Under the pieces are notes generated by a model, which made no database searches, was not told the origin of the DNA, and worked only from the letters and a program-made list of their open reading frames with translations. This document shows positions 60,176 to 64,000 of a stretch of 64,000 nt of DNA, one piece after another. The stretch lies in assembly GCA_040285745.1 (NCBI GenBank), contig JAUFOR010000007.1:62001-126000 (forward strand). The letters are read 5' to 3'. Position 1 is the stretch's first letter. The number at the start of each line of letters is the position of its first letter. The translations under genes and the position numbers were made by a program. The stretch comes from Barthelona sp. PCE (Eukaryota; Metamonada: BaSk clade).

Positions 60176-61033
60176 TTAGACCAGCTCCAAAACGCGTTCG
60201 TCAAGGTATTGTTTAATCTCGTGTGCCTCTGCGAACTTACCACTCCTGTATAAAGCCACATACAAATTTTGCCAAATGGCAGGAGATCTTTCGCCAACAG
60301 TTACAAGTTTGCACACACGCTCTGCCTCTTCAGCGTCACCTATTGTGATGTACAATCCTGCACAAATCTCAACAAGAAGCATTGTGTTTTCGTATCTGAG
60401 CATTAGCGCATCAATATCCCTAATTGAATCAACCACCTTGGCGCTAGGGTCTTCCTTAAGGTGGACGTTGTGTAAGTTAAGGGACCCGGAATTGGAGCCC
60501 TGATAGTGAGGATGATTCGCAGCAACAAGGTTAATCATGGCAAGAAGAAGCTTGACAATGGGGTTGAACTGAGCTCTAACGCTCTCTTCAACTTCGTCCA
60601 ATATCTTGTAGGCCTTTGCAACCTGGCGCATCTGTAACAGAGATTGTACGGCATAAAAAACAACATCAATGATTGTGTTTGGGAAATCAGTTGCAATGTA
60701 CAGTTCTAGTGCTTCGTTGAACCTACCAAGCTTTGTATATATGTACATGAGCGCGATTTTATCCTGCAACGATTCCTGATTCTGAAGAAGGATGTTGAGC
60801 TTTTCAAGAGAAAATTCTAGCTCAATATCTGCAACGTAGTATACGCAGTCCTTATCAGACTCATATTTCTCAAGGTATTTCTCTGCCCCGTCCAGTTTTA
60901 ACTCAGACCACTTCGAATAGAATAACAAATCTTCTGTTTCTTTAGCATTCTGTGCAATATCCAAAGCAGATGCATAGTTTTGGAGGTAACAATAAGAGAT
61001 AACGTCCCTCAGTTGGGTATCCTGGTAATCCAT
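60176..61033 (-). CDS. COPE: Coatomer epsilon subunit (epsilon-COP)
   Basis: Subunit of the COPI coat that stabilises alpha-COP in Golgi-to-ER transport. The 285-residue protein is built of TPR-like helical hairpins, with the epsilon-COP features LRDVISYCYLQNYASALDIA at the start, YxxIGDAEEAERVC-type repeats later and the closing region with the conserved NLYVALYRSGKF helix. The size is typical of the family. Confidence 0.82.
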   Translation of the reverse strand: MDYQDTQLRDVISYCYLQNYASALDIAQNAKETEDLLFYSKWSELKLDGAEKYLEKYESDKDCVYYVADIELEFSLEKLNILLQNQESLQDKIALMYIYTKLGRFNEALELYIATDFPNTIIDVVFYAVQSLLQMRQVAKAYKILDEVEESVRAQFNPIVKLLLAMINLVAANHPHYQGSNSGSLNLHNVHLKEDPSAKVVDSIRDIDALMLRYENTMLLVEICAGLYITIGDAEEAERVCKLVTVGERSPAIWQNLYVALYRSGKFAEAHEIKQYLDERVLELV

Positions 61034-61304
61034 GCTTAAAGAGATGGGAAAAAAACTATAACAACGTTTAAGCTGAATTTATCCGATAGTAAATTTCACA
61101 AACTGGCTTAATATACATGTAAGTTGAGATTTTTACCTTGAAAATACTAAAAACTCAATATACTTCATGCCCTGCAGAAATTCTTTTCAAAGCTGTATGT
61201 GACATGCATGTGGGAGAATTGTGAGTTTTGTGGGGAAATTCAAATCCACAAAATTGTCATTCAAGGTATGTAATCGTTTCCTTTTTTTTTACTTTCTTCA
61301 AAGA

Positions 61305-62594
61305 ATGCTTGAGAAATTCAAGGCGATTTTGAAGCCTTTTGGAGGGGCAGCGGTATCTTCCAGTAAGATTTTTGACAATCTGTATGGTGAGAAGAAAACG
61401 GATATTAAATCATCCATTAAACGTGGTGACTGGGTAGGTTTTGATGATCTTATCTCGCTTGAGCCTTCGACCATCATAGATGTGGTCAAAGACTCAGGAA
61501 TTCGTGGACGTGGAGGAGCAGGGTTCTCAACAGGTTTAAAATGGTCTTTTATGCCTAAAGATGATGGAAAGAAACACTTTCTTGTTGTTAATGGTGATGA
61601 AGGTGAGCCAGGTACTTCAAAAGATAGATACATTATGTTGAATGAACCGCATAAGTTAGTTGAGGGTTGTGTTTTAGCAGGTCGCGCTCTTGGAGCAACT
61701 GAAGGTGTCATTTACATCCGTGGTGAGTTCATTGATGAGATGGCTTCTGTCCAAAAAGCTATTGATGAGTGTTACGACAAGGGTTTGCTGGGGAACATTC
61801 TGAACAAAGACAACTTCACTTTTGATCTCCGCATCCATCCTGGTGCCGGAGCTTATGTGTGTGGTGAAGAAACAGCTCTTATAGAGTCCATTGAGGGCAA
61901 ACCAGGTCGTCCGCGCAACAAACCGCCGTATCCAGCTCAGGCAGGACTTTATGGGTTGCCCACAATGGTTAACAACGTTGAGACGATCTCATCAATCCCC
62001 ACAATCTTAAGAAAGGGTTCAGATTGGTTCAGCGTCAAAGGTACCGAGAATTCTAAGGGAACGAAACTTTTCACCGTTTCTGGTGACGTGCACAAACCTT
62101 GTGTTGTTGAAGAGGATATGGGTATCGCCATGACAGAGCTCTTGAGTCTTGCGGGTGGCGTCGATGGAAAGCTTCAGGCTCTTCAACCTGGAGGTTCTTC
62201 TACAGGGTTCCTGTTACCTGAGGAAGTGAACACTGCACTTTGTGATTATGATTCGTTGTCATCTTATGGTTCTGCGCTTGGAACGGGAGCAACAATCGTG
62301 CTCAATGAAAAACGCGATATGATCGACTATCTTACTCGTCTTGCTCGCTTTTATGCACATGAGAGCTGCGGTCAGTGTTTGCCTTGTCGAATGGGTATGC
62401 CCAGAATCTATGAGCTTATGAAGAAATTCAGCAGCAGAAGAGCCTCCAAAAAAGATTTAAGGGAGCTTGAAACATTGGTTAATCACATCCCGGGAAAGAC
62501 AATATGCGCATTAGGTGAGGCTGGTTGCGAGCCCATTAGATCAGTCCTCGAAAAAATGCCTCACTTATTCCATAGCATAATTGAAGTTTACTAA
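61305..62594 (+). CDS. NDH51: NADH dehydrogenase 51-kDa subunit (NuoF-type), hydrogenosomal
   Basis: FMN and NADH binding flavoprotein of the 51-kDa complex I family. In Trichomonas hydrogenosomes Ndh51 and Ndh24 remain without the rest of complex I and recycle NADH to ferredoxin. The 429-residue protein has the NADH/FMN sites (RGRGGAGFSTGLKW, NGDEGEPGTSKDR, GAYVCGEETALIESIEG), the SLBB-like domain and the 4Fe-4S motif SCGQCLPCR with the fourth cysteine in TICALGE. The first 20 residues (MLEKFKAILKPFGGAAVSS) lack acidic character apart from E3 and could be a targeting presequence. A GTG at 61221 is in frame but the start is at 61305. No downstream complex I genes are in the window. Confidence 0.93.
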   Translation: MLEKFKAILKPFGGAAVSSSKIFDNLYGEKKTDIKSSIKRGDWVGFDDLISLEPSTIIDVVKDSGIRGRGGAGFSTGLKWSFMPKDDGKKHFLVVNGDEGEPGTSKDRYIMLNEPHKLVEGCVLAGRALGATEGVIYIRGEFIDEMASVQKAIDECYDKGLLGNILNKDNFTFDLRIHPGAGAYVCGEETALIESIEGKPGRPRNKPPYPAQAGLYGLPTMVNNVETISSIPTILRKGSDWFSVKGTENSKGTKLFTVSGDVHKPCVVEEDMGIAMTELLSLAGGVDGKLQALQPGGSSTGFLLPEEVNTALCDYDSLSSYGSALGTGATIVLNEKRDMIDYLTRLARFYAHESCGQCLPCRMGMPRIYELMKKFSSRRASKKDLRELETLVNHIPGKTICALGEAGCEPIRSVLEKMPHLFHSIIEVY

Positions 62595-62681
62595 CAGTTA
62601 TAGACTATCCCATCACACATCTTGTATGAAAACCTTCACATCATATTACATTGCAATAAACATTGTATGTTAAGCTGAGAA

Positions 62682-63026
62682 TTATTCAACAACCTCCTCC
62701 TGTGTCTGATTTTCTTCTTCATCTACATCTTCTTCGTTACAGTGTTGCATGTAGGGGTTCTCGATCTCTGCGAAACCTTCTGCTGGCATGAGAGTGAGGA
62801 TAGCGAGTGAACGAAGAATAGTTGTGTTAAGAGCAGTTCTAGTTTCGATTATTTCACCGTCAATGATTTCGCTCTCAATCTTGTCGGTGTCTTTAAGTAC
62901 ACAATTCTGAATAGGATCGTAAGAAACAAGTTTTCCCTCTAACATGTCTCCATTTTTGAGATTTACGACAACTTTCTGTTGCATATAGGGTTCTAGATCG
63001 ATGATATTCCTGGATATGGCTTGCAT
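62682..63026 (-). CDS. LSM7: Sm-like protein LSm7
   Basis: Sm-fold subunit of the LSm1-7 (mRNA decay) and LSm2-8 (U6 snRNA) rings. The 114-residue protein has Sm1 (KVVVNLKNGDMLEGKLVSYDP, about 18-38), a variable loop, and Sm2 (RSLAILTLMP) followed by GFAEIENPYMQ, which matches the NPF(I)Q end typical of LSm7. An acidic tail extends it. It is convergent with NDH51. Confidence 0.85.
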   Translation of the reverse strand: MQAISRNIIDLEPYMQQKVVVNLKNGDMLEGKLVSYDPIQNCVLKDTDKIESEIIDGEIIETRTALNTTILRSLAILTLMPAEGFAEIENPYMQHCNEEDVDEEENQTQEEVVE

Positions 63027-63111
63027 TTGTTATTTAGGAAATGAAATGGGATGGAAATTTCTAAACAAAAATTTTGTGATGAAAAAGCATTTAAAAATTA
63101 AAATTAGCTAT

Positions 63112-64000
63112 TTATTCGTGCTTCTGGCAGCATGCCTTGGCCTTTTCACAACACCTAAAAGAGCAATCATCAAAGTTTAATGTTACACCTTCTTGCAGTT
63201 GAACAAACTCGGGTTGTAGAGTCGTTGAGTGAACCCCCACATCGTGAAGCATCCTCTTCGCAACAGTGGCAACGCTATTCCAATCAGCTGAATCAACAAC
63301 TGTAACATGTGCAGAGCATACTATTGTGGAACGCACAAGACTCCAAATGTGCAAATCGTGCACTCCAACAATATCAGGAATCTCCATCAACTTCTCCTTG
63401 ATCTTCTTAGAATCGATGCTAGTGGGAGTGCTCTGCAACAGGATAGCAATCGCCTTCTTCACCATTGGTGTTGCTGAGAAAACCATAAAAATCGCAATCA
63501 TAAGCGAAGCGATGGGATCGGCAAGGTGTTTGTACTTCCAGTCTGTCCAATAGATGATAGCACCAGAAATAAGCACTGCGATAGAACCCAGTAGATCACC
63601 TATGATGTGAAGCAAAGCACCCATGGCGTTCAGGTCAACGTCATCCTTGTTCTTCTCACTATTACCGTGGTCATGGTTACACTTTTCTCCGTGTCCATGA
63701 CTGTGAGAGTGTCCACCGTGACTGTGATCGCAGTCCTGATGAATTTCCCCGTGGAAGAGCTTAATTCCAATTATATTAATGAAAAGGCCAATGGTGGCCA
63801 CAGTCATGAGTGGGATACCAACCTCAGTACCGTGCTCGTCACCTCCCAATATCTTTTCAAAGCTCTCCAACGTAATGAAGAATGACAGTGTGAGCATGAC
63901 GACACCGTTGCACAGGCCACCAATGACTTCCCCTCTTTGAAATCCGTATGTGTTTGAACTGCTTCTTGGTCGAAGAGATATTTTCTTAAAACTGAGTGCA
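63112..64000 (-). CDS. CDF-family zinc transporter, 5' end beyond the window
   Basis: Cation-diffusion facilitator moving Zn2+ out of the cytosol by H+ exchange. The open frame continues through the right edge, so the N-terminus is missing. Visible from the N-terminal side: the RPRSSSNTYGFQRGEVIGGLCNG block typical of span 2-3 in CDF proteins (positions 63898-63975), a histidine-rich loop (HSHGHGEKCNHDHG), the LLHIIGDLLGSIAVLISG block with the H-x3-D zinc-binding pair of span 5, a hydrophobic span and the cytosolic C-terminal domain (VHDLHIWSL). The C-terminus has a Cys-rich end (CCEKAKACCQKHE). It resembles ZnT2/ZnT4-type transporters. Confidence 0.93.
   Translation of the reverse strand, partial: ALSFKKISLRPRSSSNTYGFQRGEVIGGLCNGVVMLTLSFFITLESFEKILGGDEHGTEVGIPLMTVATIGLFINIIGIKLFHGEIHQDCDHSHGGHSHSHGHGEKCNHDHGNSEKNKDDVDLNAMGALLHIIGDLLGSIAVLISGAIIYWTDWKYKHLADPIASLMIAIFMVFSATPMVKKAIAILLQSTPTSIDSKKIKEKLMEIPDIVGVHDLHIWSLVRSTIVCSAHVTVVDSADWNSVATVAKRMLHDVGVHSTTLQPEFVQLQEGVTLNFDDCSFRCCEKAKACCQKHE

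Noticed and set aside
61266-61303. Possible intron before NDH51 (GTATGT ... CAAAG)
   Set aside because: It lacks the fused (A/C)CTAAY branch site, and no upstream exon gives an ATG in the right phase; the T-rich tract is better read as the promoter and leader.
1-64000. Bacterial contig or operon organisation
   Set aside because: Proteasome alpha7, NSF, epsilon-COP, Nup54, Vti1, LSm7 and spliceosomal introns show a eukaryotic nuclear genome.
1-64000. tRNA, rRNA or CRISPR features
   Set aside because: Intergenic stretches were read for T-loop signatures and regular short repeats; none was found, though divergent RNA genes could be missed by eye.

Overview
The window is nuclear DNA of an anaerobic protist, most likely a metamonad related to the parabasalids (Trichomonas and kin). 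Three features of the sequence support this. First, a short element of the form CCCTTT(T)CACT lies just upstream of many start codons and resembles the M5 core-promoter element of Trichomonas vaginalis. Second, three spliceosomal introns begin GTATGT or GTATGG and end in a branch site fused to the acceptor, of the form (A/C)CTAAY-N4-AG, as in Trichomonas introns. Third, stop codons very often sit inside or beside TAAA, the known Trichomonas poly(A) signal. The gene set agrees: a stand-alone NuoF/51-kDa subunit of the hydrogenosomal type, a class II aldolase and a secreted beta-amylase. Placement at genus level is not possible from this window.

Layout. 0-2.3 kb: RAD50 (cut by the left edge), MOB1, a small membrane protein and a small coiled-coil protein whose tail looks like a ribosomal P-stalk tail. 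2.3-8 kb: a giant type I surface protein with DUF4114-like and von Willebrand D domains. 8.7-10.1 kb: secreted beta-amylase. 10.1-32.1 kb: a cluster of five beta-propeller-like proteins (three of about 550-620 aa and two giants), interleaved with HOP2, a phospholipase B-like hydrolase, a large coiled-coil protein and intron-containing aldolase. 32.6-37.6 kb: a giant polytopic receptor-like protein. 37.6-64 kb: dense housekeeping genes on both strands: proteasome alpha7, Vti1 SNARE, a zinc-ribbon protein, DDX52/Rok1 helicase, RNF10, CDKAL1-type tRNA methylthiotransferase, Nup54, PCNA, P5B ATPase, a coiled-coil protein, Frag1/DRAM/Sfk1, TDP1, TTC4/CNS1, NSF, a FAM227-like protein, epsilon-COP, NDH51, LSm7 and a zinc transporter cut by the right edge.

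The most unusual locus is the convergent pair at 23.7-32.1 kb. Both proteins read as propeller, coiled coil, protein-kinase fold and HECT-like ubiquitin-ligase fold. The + strand copy keeps a candidate HECT cysteine (C1278) and adds a C-terminal RBR Rcat-like zinc module, but its kinase is degenerate. The - strand copy keeps the kinase catalytic motifs but has lost the HECT cysteine. A 124-126 bp direct repeat lies on each side of the + strand copy. No tRNA, rRNA, CRISPR or bacterial operon structure was seen.
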